Shown here: piece after piece, positions 29,501-38,500 of the stretch | Layout: each line of letters begins with the position of its first letter | Numbering within the stretch: the first letter of the stretch is position 1 | NCBI GenBank assembly: GCA_011525915.1 | Contig: WYBM01000026.1 | Coordinates: 1-64,000 of the forward strand | Direction of reading: 5' to 3' | DNA: 64,000 nt | From: Ardenticatenaceae bacterium | GTDB taxonomy: Bacteria > Chloroflexota > Anaerolineae > Promineifilales > Promineifilaceae | Program-made: the position numbers and the translations under genes | The notes under the pieces: generated by a model | What the model saw: only the letters and a program-made list of their open reading frames with translations | The model's database searches: none | Told to the model about the DNA's origin: nothing

Positions 29501-32500
29501 TTTGGCGGCGGTCTTTACAACGCCGGGGCGCAACTGACCATCACCAGCACCTTCTTCATGGCCAACCGCGCCAGCTTTGGCGGCGCGTTGTACCATACCG
29601 GCAGCCTGACGTTGACCGTCAACAGCTCGGTATTTGCCGATAATGGCGATGAGGGCACACCCATCCTTTACGGCGCCGGGGGTGGCATCTTTGCCGAGGG
29701 GGCCACGGCCGTGTTGGAGAACAACACCTTTGTGGCCAACATCGCCGCTGGGCCGGATATCGCGCGAGGATACGGCGGCGCCGTCTATGTGGGCCCGGCC
29801 GGCTCCTTGTGGTCACTTAACAACATCTTCAGTGATAACAGCAATAGCAACAACCCGCTGGTGGGCAGCGCCGTTTACGTCACCGCTACCGGTACGGTGA
29901 TTACCAGTAACTTTAACCTGTACTGGAACCCGAATGCCCCCGGCTTTACCAACTTTGTTACCGGCACCAACAGCGTCATCACCGCCCCGGTTTTCCTGGA
30001 CGCCACCTATCACCTTGACCCCACCTCCCCGGCTAAAGATGCCGGCACGGAAAACACCAGCCGGGTATGGACGGTGGATTATGATCTGCAGCCGCGTGTC
30101 ATGGGACCCACCATTGACATTGGCGCTGATGAACGCTTCCAGCAGCCAAACTTTAGCCTGACGCCGGTGACGGCCACGGCCGTGATCACCAACGGGCAGG
30201 TTTACACCTATGCACACGTCTTGCGGAACACCGGTGATCCCTCAGACAGCTACAGCCTGAGCATGGTCAACCAGCCCCTCACACCCGGCGGTAACTGGGG
30301 GTATACGCTGACGCCGACACAAACGGGCACACTCAACAGCAACCAGAGTGTCACCGTAACGTTGGTCATCACCGGCAGTGTGCCCGGCTCTATCGACCAG
30401 ACCACCATCACCGCTCAATCTAATGGGTATGCGTTGGTGCGCATTGTGACGGACACCACCACCATCTCCTTCACACCAGGTGTGGCCATTGGCCCGTCCC
30501 GCATAGGTGACGGCCAGCCAACCATTGCCACCGTATACACACATACGCTGACAAACATCGGCGACGGCATTGACCAGTTTGAAATCAGCCTCATCGCGGC
30601 CACACCGCCGGGCTGGGGGGTGACCATCAACCCCACCCAGACGGGCTTTATGGCCGCCGGGGCCACCTTGCCCTTTACGGTGACGGTGACGCCGCCGGCA
30701 GGCACGCCGCCTGGCGTGATGCACACGGCCACGGTGGAGGCAAGCTCCCTGAACACGCTGGGTATACCGGCGACCGACATGTTAAGCGACGTGACGACGG
30801 TGATTGCCACCCCTCTGCTGCAGTTAACGCCGCCGGCCCAGACCCAGTTTGCGGCCGAAAACAGCACCGTCTTCTTCTACCACACGCTGGACAACGTGGG
30901 CAATGTGCCGGTGACAGCCACACTGGCGGTGACAGGCATCCCACCGACCTGGACGGTGTCTGTCCAGCCCACCGGGAACATTCCTCTGGCCGTGTTGGCA
31001 TCGGCGCCGGTGACGGTGACGGTGATGGTACCGGCCAACAGCGCCGGCCTGACCCACCGGGCCACGGTGACGGCCACCTCTATCACCAACCCCGCGGTGA
31101 CGGCCACGGCCGTAGACACCACCACCGTACCGGCCACAGCCGGCGTGATCATTGTGCCGGATCACTTCCGGGTGGTAGACGCCGGTACGGTGCAGACGTA
31201 TGTGCATACGGTGACCAACCTGGGCAACGCGCCAGATACATTTGACCTCTCGGCCATCAGCACCCTCACCTGGACCACCAGCATCACCCCAACCTCGCTG
31301 ACCCTCGGTGTGGGCGGGGCAGGCACGGTGACGGTGACCGTTGTGGTGCCGCCAGGTGCCTCGCCGGGGCAAGAAAACGTAACCACCGTGACGGCGCAGT
31401 CACAATCTGACCCTGGCGTGTTAGACACGGCCGTAGACACCACCCGCATTCGCCAGATTCACGGCGTCACCCTGGTGCCTGACCAGACGGGTGTGGCTGA
31501 TCCGGGCACATCCATTGACTATACGCACTGGTTGACAAACACCGGCAATGGGCCCGATACCTTTGCCATCACGGCCGTGACGGAGAATGGCTGGAACACC
31601 ACCCCGCCCGGCGACATCACCCTGAACCCCGGCCAGGGTACCAGCCTCATCGTCACGCTGGCTATACCTAACGGTGCGGCCGGCCGCACCGAGGTCATGA
31701 CGGTCACAGCCACCTCGGTTATCAGCCCGGCCATTTCGGCCCGCGCCATCGATACAACCACGGTCACGGGTACAATTGGCAATCTGGGCGTCATCATTGA
31801 GCCGGACCGCAGCGGCGTGGGTGCTCCCGGCGATACACTCACCTACCTGCACACCGTCACCAACACCGGTGATATTGCCGAAGACTTTGACTTGAGCGTG
31901 ACTTCTGCCAATGGGTGGAGCGCCAACGTGACGCCAAACGCCCTGCTGCTAAATCCGCTGGAAAGCGCCCAGGTCATGGTGACCACCACCATTCCACTGA
32001 CAGCCACCAACGGCAGCAGTGACGTGGCCACCGTCACCGCCGCTTCGCGCACGGATCCGGGCATCTTTGACACGGCGTTGGATACCACAACGGTAGCCAC
32101 CAGCATCACGTATGGTGTGCTCATTGAACCAGACCAGGCCGGTGCAGCCAACGCGGGCAGCACCATCACCTATACCCATTGGGTAACCAACACGGGCACC
32201 GGCGCCGATACGTACGATCTTTCGGCTGCCAGCAGCCACGGTTGGAGCACGGCCGTTAACCCGGCCCAGGTTGCGCTGAATGCGGGCGAGTCCACCAGTG
32301 TAGAGGCATCCCTGGTTATCCCCATTGGGGCCATTACAACAACAGATGTGATGACGGTCACGGCCGTGTCCATCAACAACGCCAACGCCAGTGACACCGC
32401 CATAGACACAACCACTGTTACCGGGCTGCCGGGCACACGCAGTGTCATCATCGAGCCAGACAATGCGGCCACGGCCCTGGCCGGTGACACAGTGCAGTAC

Positions 32501-33478
32501 CAGCACACCGTCACCAACACCGGCACTGTCACTGATGAGTATACGATCACGGCCGTCTCTAGCCAGGGCTGGACGGTTGTCACCACACCCGGCACCGGCG
32601 CCACCTTCCAGTTAGCGCCCGGACAATCAGCGGGGGTGACGGTACGTGTGACAGTACCAGGCGGCGCTACCGGGGGTACCATAGACGTGACTACCGTGAC
32701 TGTAGCATCTACAGGCAGCCCGGCCATGGACTTTGCCCGGGATACAACCACTGTAGAAGAAGGCACACCCACCCTTTACCTGCCCATTATCATGCGAGCT
32801 GGTACCACACAGCCGCCCACACCTACACCGACACCCATCACCCCCACACCGTCACCCACACCGTGTGCGCCGCCGACAGGCATTGACCTGATCATCACCC
32901 AAATTCAGGTAGTACCGGCCGCACCCGTAGGTGGGCAGCCGGCAACGGTCTACGTGACCATCCGCAACCAGGGCAGTGTGGACGTGCCTTATGGCAACAA
33001 CTTCTTTATGGACTTCTATGTAGACCGGGTGCCGCAGCCATATCTGGTAGGGGATATTGTCTGGGGCTTGCAAGGGGCGGACCTGACAGCCGGCACCAGC
33101 CGTACCTACAGCGCGCCATTTACGTTTAGCGGCGGCACGCACCAACTCTGGGCGCAGGCCGACACAGACCAGCATGTCAACGAGTGTCCGTTTGAAAACA
33201 ACAATACCTTTGGTCCGGTGACACTTTCAGTGACTGGGGCAGTCACGGGCGCGGGTGAAAGTGTGGTCCCGCAGTATGGTCCCCGGCAAACGCCGGTACC
33301 AGAAACACCCACCCCAGTGGCTACCCCGATGGCTACACCTACAGGCACACCTACCCTGCCGCCGGCCATTGAACCAGGGGAAACGGCCGTACCCACGGCC
33401 ACACCTACACCCGATGGGACGCCTGACCTGGATAGTGAACCAGGTACGCCGTTTACACCCACCCCAGCTTCCCCTTAA
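20591..33478 (+). CDS. Giant secreted beta-helix / Ig-like repeat surface protein
   Basis: 4295 residues. An N-terminal membrane or signal segment (about 28-48) is followed by seven parallel beta-helix modules, at about 65-450, 679-1040, 1047-1440, 1442-1787, 1788-2175, 2177-2600 and 2844-3182. Each opens with a Cys-containing header (for example RYVTPGGSSSSDC), continues with NNGGGIY-type rungs and ends with a D-x-D-x-RP...DIGADE closure, as in choice-of-anchor Q proteins. NEW3/DUF11-like Ig repeats lie at about 456-672 and 2603-2839, and eight in a row at about 3185-4057 (VIIEPDRSGV, YTHTVTNTG, DTTTV). Then come YLPIIMRAG, a Thr/Pro linker, a CARDB-like domain (about 4096-4214) and a Thr/Pro tail. 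No sortase or membrane anchor at the C terminus. GAGGTGAAG precedes the ATG. Probably an adhesin or sheath protein. Confidence 0.9.
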   Translation: MKEKLHIYAIRSTTPLARPATQSKRFGQISLVVCLAFAGLLLLFWQMNPQVLLAQTAETPTLITRYVTPGGSSSSDCTNPSAPCTLARAMVVAQNGDEVRVAGNEGPYLNVNLTISRSVTIIGGYATPGWGDPDPVLIPTILDGGSTNRVVTILANVSPTLRGLHIRNGSSSEGAGIFITTGSGNPTIEGNWIYNNTAGVGGGISVRSAQAIITGNEIYNNSSAGGGGLFLFNTGSANPINVLFNEIRDNNATGGTADGGGIYVNSNSRAFMEGNTIHDNTAQRDGGGVYVFSGGITTLQNNLFYQNVGGRHGGAVRASGIMQSWHNTLVANSASGSGSGGGFYIIGSTTSAQITNTIVASNTAPSGFTGIHRESGSVTGGYNNIYNNTSDLLSGNDVLTAPQFINLSIFNLHLRQGSPNINTGVNAPTVLQDIDGDTRPQNLVWDIGADEFIPDVPGFSFAPAFTEDRYVDRGAWATYVHTVTNLNTSDPDAYSFTCVNNQGWALTCPLAQAVPLGGQITVTTQVSVPGSATALTAGDTFITATSQVSPALEHGVLVRSVVRPIPVIQFTPNYSTTAAPGTAITLTHTLVNQGDAPDVFEVTIESNTWNWATLVPDEPLYVPLGVGAAANVRVRVEIPANAAGIIPNVAVIRATSQYTSGAYAEVTDLVRAEETIGTRYVRPNGSDTNNNCTVSTTPCRNIEHAIGQAVTNDEVRIGFNTDINPYVVLTTTQINETIHLSGQWLHNFSDQSDDLQTVIQPASGTFQLFVLSGAANRSTFNHLTLRGGAAPASRGGAVSIGSGVQAGFDHVNFVANTAQRGGAMNVGPGGLALITHGRFISNTASFRGGAIHAEGGTLLLRQSALHLNQSGGDGGGVYANNTLLQIENTLFAEGTAVGNGGGLYVQNSNTTFNHNTVVENSANNGGGIYSNNSGRVNHVVNSIFQDNTATNAGGAINAAAGTVDGEFVNFFTNSPNDTVGTVTITPGTIFAVNSLFADTEYHLAPTSPMVDARLRTQGTPAYELDIDFEDDTRPSDAGFDLGYDELAGCSAKRDDTVFGSIQEAVDMPGAQSRLIMVSGICRGVHPIDIGTQIISQTVHITGSQPLVIQGGWTADFEDRHYDEITIIAPQEEGRALYVSTPASVTLEFITIMSGTAANLGGGPAGEDAGGQVYNQGGQVTLRAISLLTGTAVLGAGVYNESGTLNTDVLVATHPSFTLPANMLDDEIPLRGLISNNSASSNGGAFYVQGGTAVINAVMIMTNTATNNGGGIYHAGGTLTATNSVLAFNTVTGDGAGVYNAAPTPNTTSLLHLTFYQNNAGSEGGGIYNLPSHPLTIRSNIFESNDAGTGDAIFAGSSQVNENYNYYHGQPQPIAGGLTIGSNSTNSTTPPGLIDPPAGNFHLQNTAPAADAGDPNSPVARDFDDDPRPSNQGPDMGADEVAGCRVELNGVFYGSIQAAMNDAQPGDTIRVAGICSGVHDFNTGGPAGGCRGNSADGGIIQTTLHIDKNVILQGGWDEDFEEQDQITVLDALGLGRVVHIAPGVTATVEGFHIVNGALDGANGNGAGICIDNAQPTIRDNQVISNTATRGAGIYSVNSAAFIDGNRIHHNNANAEPTSHGGGVYVVGAGATLSLWNNFIYSNTTTTNGGAFYNESGSHLFWHNTLVGNTAGNQGGAVYVQAGSPQIRGAIFLDNDSPNTDGVYGLTGSTPSVTYNNFYGQQVDLGGTAVGGAANNLNLNPLLTAPAYTLTVASPMLDAGDPAMTLDHDFEADSRPAHLGFDIGADEIGGCVARNLAAPSVIYYGVQPAVDAATAGDTIQVDGVCLNAKTHPNSGGSVQNLYVNTTLTIDGSWESGLVNNVNLTATLNALNNGRVLYLGSSGVLTLTNIHLLNGNATNAGLSGHGGGVYNAGTLMLDNVSVAGSTAVNGGGFYNNTAGSLTVAGSRVESNVATGSGGGLFNQAGTATFTNGNRVVSNNAANGGGVYQNGGTLLFDGNHLYGNTAPAGNGGGVYLNGGATINVRNNFIYNNSAQRGGGLYNQNTNAPIWHNTFYQNTATLQPGQQGGGIYSVAAILIHSNIVDFNNGTGIHVVNAGPNINYNNVVGNFPANYSGNAGAGGSDISVSPTYVDSSIGDFHLESTSAGVDDGNPAVPFTNDIDGDIRPTNGGPDRGADEVNTCLIRVIDPTDANPNTREHIFGVLQFAINFAESFAAGQLPTVEIARGECSGVRESGIGTFQVGFIQQDLVFEGSLRRLDFQYVGDYTSDEVGTVSSRIIAGGQGRVLYIAGGANPTFHHLAFVEGNAGGGNGGGIYVPDTGSIHMRSSFVCESTAVNGGGIYLSPTSSSGITETYITGSAIGFCLPAHVDENPNGSVGNVFYIPYPGNIATGSGGGLYADGPFDMTNTGFLSNEAQSGHGGGLYTVRPDTRIINGIFYANEAALNGGGIYNTGANLHLYHNTIAENIAGGSGGGVRDQGSGGFILNSSIVSENSAPTHSGLSVVNTPSSVDYNNVYNNVSNISIGGNSIITDPLLGPIRPSRFSPALDVADPLLIDPGIPNPTPPNYLVVNFDARLWHRPDGNTNPAHNNGTVSPYRSDMGAYEWWKDFGCTVTPEPQQTNTPPGNTATYNFYVTNTGYPYPPADYRHGFTDTLTVTLTTSAGWGSLVGGDIQTFVNMGWNESQLITVTVSVPDGAVSGNFDSSVVTCQSMSRPDRTNTGEALTYVGLVSGVRVYPPYNTSARPGDVLTFTHTVENLGNFPQEFVVRPSAGLQHASAVLLDTNNNPITETIMTLGQFETQDVVLEVTILDTALRGEIANPGVVAQQTDDPTNNGAVSNNILILGEPATRYVAPGGNNGGNNCAVSASPCGTIQHAIFAAEPGDPILVAQGTYVDFSVRSAGGISVTQNVFIDKPVSIHGGYSTLDDFTTRRPITQATHLDAQNVRRAIYITPDITVTLSGLFIERGRALTLGEPLFGGGLYNAGAQLTITSTFFMANRASFGGALYHTGSLTLTVNSSVFADNGDEGTPILYGAGGGIFAEGATAVLENNTFVANIAAGPDIARGYGGAVYVGPAGSLWSLNNIFSDNSNSNNPLVGSAVYVTATGTVITSNFNLYWNPNAPGFTNFVTGTNSVITAPVFLDATYHLDPTSPAKDAGTENTSRVWTVDYDLQPRVMGPTIDIGADERFQQPNFSLTPVTATAVITNGQVYTYAHVLRNTGDPSDSYSLSMVNQPLTPGGNWGYTLTPTQTGTLNSNQSVTVTLVITGSVPGSIDQTTITAQSNGYALVRIVTDTTTISFTPGVAIGPSRIGDGQPTIATVYTHTLTNIGDGIDQFEISLIAATPPGWGVTINPTQTGFMAAGATLPFTVTVTPPAGTPPGVMHTATVEASSLNTLGIPATDMLSDVTTVIATPLLQLTPPAQTQFAAENSTVFFYHTLDNVGNVPVTATLAVTGIPPTWTVSVQPTGNIPLAVLASAPVTVTVMVPANSAGLTHRATVTATSITNPAVTATAVDTTTVPATAGVIIVPDHFRVVDAGTVQTYVHTVTNLGNAPDTFDLSAISTLTWTTSITPTSLTLGVGGAGTVTVTVVVPPGASPGQENVTTVTAQSQSDPGVLDTAVDTTRIRQIHGVTLVPDQTGVADPGTSIDYTHWLTNTGNGPDTFAITAVTENGWNTTPPGDITLNPGQGTSLIVTLAIPNGAAGRTEVMTVTATSVISPAISARAIDTTTVTGTIGNLGVIIEPDRSGVGAPGDTLTYLHTVTNTGDIAEDFDLSVTSANGWSANVTPNALLLNPLESAQVMVTTTIPLTATNGSSDVATVTAASRTDPGIFDTALDTTTVATSITYGVLIEPDQAGAANAGSTITYTHWVTNTGTGADTYDLSAASSHGWSTAVNPAQVALNAGESTSVEASLVIPIGAITTTDVMTVTAVSINNANASDTAIDTTTVTGLPGTRSVIIEPDNAATALAGDTVQYQHTVTNTGTVTDEYTITAVSSQGWTVVTTPGTGATFQLAPGQSAGVTVRVTVPGGATGGTIDVTTVTVASTGSPAMDFARDTTTVEEGTPTLYLPIIMRAGTTQPPTPTPTPITPTPSPTPCAPPTGIDLIITQIQVVPAAPVGGQPATVYVTIRNQGSVDVPYGNNFFMDFYVDRVPQPYLVGDIVWGLQGADLTAGTSRTYSAPFTFSGGTHQLWAQADTDQHVNECPFENNNTFGPVTLSVTGAVTGAGESVVPQYGPRQTPVPETPTPVATPMATPTGTPTLPPAIEPGETAVPTATPTPDGTPDLDSEPGTPFTPTPASP

Positions 33479-33486
33479 TAGAAGCG

Positions 33487-33521
33487 CGGATGGCCGTCAC
33501 CAGAGAGGTGACGGCCATCCG
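33487..33521. terminator. 15-bp perfect hairpin between convergent genes
   Basis: CGGATGGCCGTCACC pairs perfectly with GGTGACGGCCATCCG around AGAGA. No T tract follows on either strand. It separates the giant gene from the minus-strand membrane protein. Confidence 0.65.
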
Positions 33522-33594
33522 GCAATGCATTCTTAGTGCAACAGGCGCAAGAAGCGAGGGGTGTCCAGGTTGCCAAAATAAGGGGCTATTATAG
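33511..33594. repeat. Duplicated 3'-end segment, copy A
   Basis: Starts acggccatccggcaat and covers the terminator right arm plus the last codons of the minus-strand gene ending at 33533. About 80% alike by eye to 34275-34358. It encodes the C-terminal ending YFGNLDTPRFLRLLH. Confidence 0.7.
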
Positions 33595-34207
33595 TTAAAT
33601 GTTCGTTGAAATAATGAACCATTTCATTGAGTGCGCCGGTTTCACCCAGCGCCCGCAGATAATGAAGAAGATGTAACGGATTCGTGACTGTTTGTTCGGG
33701 GTTTATTTCTTGTTCAAACCACTCTTTAAGGTGTTGCCAATCCCCATCTGAACGATTCAGTTCGATATGCATGGCTGTATGTTGCCCCGTAAAATCCTTG
33801 GGCGAGCGGTATTTTTCTAGTAACTGATTTGCTTTCTCAATTTGCCCCAAGTATTCATATCTGGAGGCGTTTACATTATCAGCCCACTGCTGCCAATTAT
33901 AAAAGGGATGCAGCCAGCGCATCACCTTACCGATAACCAACACCTGCTCAAATTCATCATTGGCTCGAAGCCTGTTGATACGGTGAAACAAACGAGAGGG
34001 CAGAACGATAAAGAGGAGCATCAATCCAAGCGCCACAAACCCGGCGATCGCTGGTTGAAACAAGTAGAGTAAGGCTGTAACCGCCAGCACCAACAAGCTG
34101 ATGGGTATCCAGCCCTTACTGTTTATCACTGGATTCAGGTAAGCCTGAACGGCCGTAAAAACACAATTGGCAACTACTACCCAGGTCAAAACATAACTAA
34201 GTTCCAT
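33533..34207 (-). CDS. Membrane protein with helical-repeat tail, unknown
   Basis: A 224-residue protein with about three N-terminal spans (3-20, 34-52, 55-70) and a cytoplasmic half of TPR-like helices (EYLGQIEKANQLLEKY, LLHYLRALGETGALNEM). Family not recognised. Its last 15 residues match the last 15 of the lipoate ligase just upstream (YFGNLDTPRFLRLLH against YFGSLDKPRLLRLLY), so the 3' end of one gene was copied onto the other. Confidence 0.65.
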   Translation of the reverse strand: MELSYVLTWVVVANCVFTAVQAYLNPVINSKGWIPISLLVLAVTALLYLFQPAIAGFVALGLMLLFIVLPSRLFHRINRLRANDEFEQVLVIGKVMRWLHPFYNWQQWADNVNASRYEYLGQIEKANQLLEKYRSPKDFTGQHTAMHIELNRSDGDWQHLKEWFEQEINPEQTVTNPLHLLHYLRALGETGALNEMVHYFNEHLTIIAPYFGNLDTPRFLRLLH

Positions 34208-34274
34208 GACCTATCCTTAACCATCAGATTTGCGCAGAAGCATATGGGAATAACCTGGCCCGTTGGGTGTGGGC

Positions 34275-34358
34275 ACGGCCATCCGGCAATACTTTCTTAG
34301 TACAGCAGGCGCAGCAAGCGGGGCTTATCCAGGCTACCAAAGTAAGCGGTTATATCCA
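34275..34358. repeat. Duplicated 3'-end segment, copy B
   Basis: Starts acggccatccggcaat and runs into the last codons of the lipoate ligase gene. Pairs with the copy at 33511 in the same orientation, 764 bases apart. Confidence 0.7.
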
Positions 34359-35289
34359 GGGGGTGTAAGGCTTCTGCCAGGGCATCGGGATCATAACGAA
34401 CACCGGCAAGCTGGGCCTCTAATTCGGCCACATTCTTTAAGCCAGCAAAGTCACCATAGATTTTTATTTGTTGGATATGGCCTTTATTAACATCAATACG
34501 CATGTCAATTTTGCCCACGCCGTCAAAACGGTCATGTTTACGCACGTTAAACCGAGGAGAGCGGCCCACGTTCCATTCCCATGTCTGGTAACGGGACGCC
34601 GAGATCTCACTAATTTGGGCCCAATCCATGGATGTTAATTCATAAGTGGGTATAGGTGACATCGTTTCACCAAAAATCTCTGCCAGCAGCAGCATTTTGA
34701 GCTGGAAAATGCTCATATCGGCCGGCAGCAGTTCCCGGATATTGACCACAAAAGCGCGAATGGATTGCACCGCATTGGAGGTGATTTCCAACTGGCGGGG
34801 GTTCAGGGCTTTGAGCAAAGATTCCAGGTGGCTGTCAAACAAAAGCGTACCATGGCTAAACATACGGCTGGCGGCGGCGTATTGGGCATTACCGGAAATC
34901 TTTTTACCGGCCGCGTAAATATCGCTTTTACCCCGCAGTTCAGCGTCTATATCCAACCGACGTAGGGCACGCACCACCGGTTCTGTAAAACGGGCAAAGT
35001 TGTGCAAGTTGTCACGGCCGTTGGTAACAAAACTAAAGTTTAAATTCCCCAAATCGTGGTAGACAGCGCCGCCCCCAGAAAGCCGCCGGACCACGTGAAT
35101 ATTTTTTGCCCGCACAAAGTCTGTGTCTATCTCTTCCAGCGTATTCTGATTACGGCCGATGATGACCGATGGTTCATTGACATAAAATAGTAAAATGGGT
35201 TCGTCAGTCTGCACGTTCCGTAACAGATGTTCTTCAATGGCCAGGTTAATCCGAGGATCAATAATCTCTTGGTTGTCTACAAATAGCAC
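34297..35289 (-). CDS. lplA: Lipoate-protein ligase A
   Basis: A 330-residue enzyme that activates lipoate with ATP and attaches it to lipoyl domains of 2-oxoacid dehydrogenases or GcvH. It has RRLSGGGAVYHDLGNLNFSF, the lysine motif AAGKKISGNAQ, and a C-terminal accessory domain (WNVGRSPRFNVRKH). The start is the GTG at 35289 because GGAGGT lies 7 bases upstream; a longer frame from 35367 adds 26 unlikely residues. The C terminus shares its last 15 residues with the next gene through a local duplication. Confidence 0.93.
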   Translation of the reverse strand: MLFVDNQEIIDPRINLAIEEHLLRNVQTDEPILLFYVNEPSVIIGRNQNTLEEIDTDFVRAKNIHVVRRLSGGGAVYHDLGNLNFSFVTNGRDNLHNFARFTEPVVRALRRLDIDAELRGKSDIYAAGKKISGNAQYAAASRMFSHGTLLFDSHLESLLKALNPRQLEITSNAVQSIRAFVVNIRELLPADMSIFQLKMLLLAEIFGETMSPIPTYELTSMDWAQISEISASRYQTWEWNVGRSPRFNVRKHDRFDGVGKIDMRIDVNKGHIQQIKIYGDFAGLKNVAELEAQLAGVRYDPDALAEALHPLDITAYFGSLDKPRLLRLLY

Positions 35290-35530
35290 TTTGGTTACCT
35301 CCAGCTGCCGGTAATGAGCTATTTTAACTGTCAACGACGCACAAGGCCAACCAGGCCATAACCGCATTGCCCTTGCGTTAATGGCCTCGTTTTACTATGC
35401 TTCAATACAAACCTTAGTGACCGTCTGAAAACAACCTCCTGTTTTGACAAAGCAAAGTCACTGTAAAGATTAATTTCCATGCTTGTTGGATTTTTTCCAT
35501 AGTGTACGCTTTTATACAGAGGATTTTGGT

Positions 35531-38500
35531 ATGAACATTCGATTTGCTGGTACTTTACGGGCACGTATTTTTTTAAGCCTCCTTACAATCTTTGGCCTGC
35601 TCATTGTGGCCTATTTTCTGTTTGTGCAGCCGCTTTTGCATCAACAAATCAGCGCATTAGAAAATGACAAGCTAAATATCTATGCCCTGTCTGTAGCCAG
35701 TGATCTTAACCTGGACCTGGCTATGGCCATCACCGAAGTAGAAAACGTGGCCACTTTGCCTGAGGTTCGTCAGATGGATCCGCCGCAACTGGACCAGGTG
35801 CTAAACATATTAAACCAAACCAGTTCATTTTCGCAGGCTTTTACAGTGTTAGATGCCTCCGGGCAAATTTTATCACGGCCGTCTAAACCCGAGCGCGTGG
35901 GCGAAAATCGTGCGGACCAGGCATATTTTATCGAAGTAGAAAAAACCGGCCGCACCTTTATTTCGTCCGTTTTTATGTCTACAGCGGCCAATTTTAGCCT
36001 TATACTAAGCACGCCCATCCATGATGATGCCGGGAACTTTGTAGGCGTTTTAACCAGTTCCTTGGGTCTGGCCGACCGCAATCCTGAAATGTACGAAGCG
36101 ATCGTCGAACCGGACATTCCCCCTGGCTGGGAAGTGTTTTTGGTAACTACCGAGGGCATCTTGTTGGCCCATTCACACAAGCTGGTAGAGCGCGATGATG
36201 GTTTAGAAAACTTAGAGTATACAGCACATCCATTGGTGACCAATGGCTTAAATGAGCAATGGGGCGTTCAGGAAATTGAGCTTAAGGGACAGAGTTGGCA
36301 AGCCGCGTCGGCCCCTATTTCTATATCCGGCTGGACTATTGTCGTCCAGACACCGACATCGCTTATTTTAGAGCCGGTGAATGACATCACAGCCCGGGTT
36401 ACCATCGTCATGCTTTTTTTAACGGCCGTGTTGTCTGTCATTGGCGTTTTACTGGCAAACCGCCTGGTAGCCCCCGTAGAACATTTAACCGCGGCGCTGC
36501 GCCGTTACGGCAAAGATGGCGAGGTTACCTCTTTAACCCCCACAGGAATCAGGGCGGTGGCTGCGGCCGTTGATGCATTTAACCAGATGGTGGCCGAACG
36601 TGAAAAAGCCATAGCCCAATTAGATTATCAGGCTACGCTATTGCAAAATGTATCTGATGCCGTTATTTCTACCGATGCCAACTTCATAATAAAAAGTTGG
36701 AACAAGGCCGCAGAACTGCTTTATGGCTGGTCAACCAATGAGGTGATGGGGGATTATCTGGACGACATTGTGTCCACGACCTATCTGCATCCTGATACGC
36801 TTGAACATGTGCAGGCCGAAGTTAATCACCATGGGCATTGGGCCGGCGAAGTCCTTCAGTTGCGCCGCGATGGCACCGCCATTCATATTCTGGCTGATGT
36901 GACCCAGCTGCCCGCTAAAGGCAAAGAGGCTGCCGGCGCCATTATGGTTAACCGCGATATCACCCGCCGCAAACAGGCTGAATTTGCTTTACAGGAAACG
37001 GAAAAGCGCTTCCGGCAGCTTTTTGAGCAGGCTGCTATCGGTTTGGCATACACGTCACTCGATGGGCAGTGGGTGATGGTCAACGGCCATTTATGCCAGA
37101 TGTTAGGGTATACCGAAGAGGAGCTCCTGAGTACATATGCCGTAGACATCACTTTCCCCGAAGATAAAACGCTGCATCTCCCTGTCTTAGAACGCCTTAT
37201 GTGTGAGCAAACAGCCACTGAAACGTTCGAAAAGCGTTACATCCACAAAAATGGTGCCGTTATTTGGGCCACGGTCACTTTCTCTTTATTACGTGACGAA
37301 AATGGGCAGGTGCAAAATGGCATTACCGCCATTCAAGACATTAGCAGCCGCAAAAATTTAGAGGAACAGCTTCTGCAATCTCAAAAGATGCAAGCTATTG
37401 GCCGGTTGGCTGGTGGCGTAGCCCATGATTTTAACAACCTATTAACCATTATCATGAGCTATAGTGATTTACTCACGCGGCGCAGCCATGAACCAACCGT
37501 ATCGGAGCGATATGTCCAACAAATAAGCGCCGCTGCCAAGCAGGCTGCCCTGCTCACCCAACAGCTTCTGACCTTTAGTCGCAAACAGATTATTGCGCCC
37601 AAAGTGATCAACCTCAACAACATCATAGAAGCGCAAACGCCTTTACTCCAACGCCTGATTCCAGAAAATATTCGCATCACCCACTTTTTATCGCCAGATT
37701 TGGGGTCTACACGCATAGACAAGGGGAATCTGGAACAAGTACTGCTCAATTTGCTGATAAATGCACGTGACGCTATGCCTGACGGCGGTCTTATCATTAT
37801 TGAAACCGCTAATGTGTCTTTGGATAAAACCTATACCCAGAAACATGCCGGTGTTGCGCCGGGGAATTACGCTATGCTGGCCATCAACGATAACGGCATA
37901 GGCATGGATGACGCCACCCTTGCCCACATTTTTGAGCCATTTTTTACTACCAAAAAGTCGGGCGAGGGTACAGGGCTAGGGCTGTCTACCGTCTATGGCA
38001 TTGTGCAGCAAAGCCAGGGGCATATTTGGGTCTATAGTGAGCCAAACATCGGCACCACCTTCAAAATTTACTGGCCCCTGACAGATGCCGATTCGGAACA
38101 ATCTGAGATCAAGCCTTTACCAGATGAAAGAGTACATGGGCATGAAACAATATTGGTGGTTGAAGACAATGACGAACTGCGAGACTTAGCCGAACATCTT
38201 CTGCAATTACATGGTTACCAGGTGCTGACAGCCCCCAGCGGAGAAGCGGCTTTAGAGTTTTGCCAGAAGTATACCCAGTCAATTGACTTATTACTAACGG
38301 ATCTGTTGATGCCTGGCATGAACGGCCGTCAACTGATGGAGGCCGTAACCAACCTGTTCCCGGACATCCATATTTTGTATATGTCCGGTTATACGGACAA
38401 TGTTATTGCAAAACACGGTGTGTTGGAAGAAGGGGTCGCCTTTTTGCAGAAGCCTTTTTCACCCAGCACCCTGCTGCGCAAAGTGCGCCAGGCGTTAGAT

